Assembly (NCBI GenBank): GCA_903851455.1
Contig: CAINOM010000657.1
Location: 1-6,217 of the forward strand
Reading direction: 5' to 3'
DNA length: 6,217 nt
From: an uncultured Bacteroidota bacterium
Lineage (GTDB): Bacteria; Bacteroidota; Bacteroidia; Chitinophagales; Chitinophagaceae
Part shown: positions 6,092-6,217 of the stretch, piece after piece
Numbering within the stretch: the stretch's first letter is position 1
Layout: every line of letters starts with the position of its first letter
The notes under the pieces: generated by a model
What the model was told of the DNA's origin: nothing
Databases searched by the model: none
The model's input: only the letters and a program-made list of their open reading frames with translations
Translations under genes and position numbers: made by a program

Positions 6092-6217
6092 CACGCCCGT
6101 ACGAAAAATATATATTGGTTTTGGGCATGCTTTTTTACAAAAACTTCTGCTTGTTCTCCAGGGACAGAGGTTATTTCAGGGAGAAAATATAAAATTATCG
6201 GGCTCCGAGATGGGGCA

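Noticed and set aside
6154..6185. Possible hairpin ttctcc / ggagaa in the leader downstream of the 6084 promoter
   Set aside because: Only a 6-bp stem with a 20-nt loop and no known riboswitch features; too weak to call.

Overview
The window looks like Bacteroidota chromosome, plausibly Chitinophagales or a relative (the order is only a guess). Three things support this. Two proteins have an N-terminal signal peptide and a C-terminal type IX secretion system (T9SS) type A sorting domain. TAnnTTTG promoter elements are present, including a textbook TACCTTTG. The start codons lack Shine-Dalgarno sequences and have A-rich leaders. No mobile element, RNA gene or CRISPR array is visible.

Layout. 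(1) 1-646, + strand: the 3' end of an ArsR-type repressor gene, followed after 1 bp by an SRPBCC/AHSA1-like gene. This is the common regulator plus lipid- or ligand-binding-fold operon. (2) 647-712: a convergent gap holding a perfect 12-bp-stem hairpin. (3) 713-1192, - strand: a small DinB-superfamily protein with three putative metal-binding histidines. (4) 1193-1381: a gap with an imperfect 15-bp inverted repeat lying 3' of the next minus-strand gene. (5) 1382-2659, - strand: a secreted six-bladed kelch-type propeller with a T9SS sorting domain. (6) 2660-2889: a divergent promoter region. (7) 2890-5955, + strand: a 1021-residue secreted protein with twelve tandem Ig-like (Big_2/BID_2-type) units and a T9SS sorting domain. 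(8) 5956-6217: non-coding, with a strong Bacteroidota promoter motif that starts a transcript whose gene lies mostly or wholly beyond the window.

The kelch and Ig-repeat genes share one AT-rich intergenic region and both appear to be T9SS cargo, so they may form a divergent pair of surface or extracellular proteins. The ArsR/SRPBCC pair and the DinB gene are cytoplasmic and not clearly linked to them.

The most unusual points are: near-constant paired cysteines in the Ig-like units; a block-duplication signature in which units 7-8 and 9-10 are both exactly 459 bp; a 20-bp perfect palindrome inside unit 3; an A9 tract at the end of the ArsR gene where loss of one A would fuse it in frame to the SRPBCC gene; and near-identical C-terminal tails on those two proteins. 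I see no clear new defence or mobile system.
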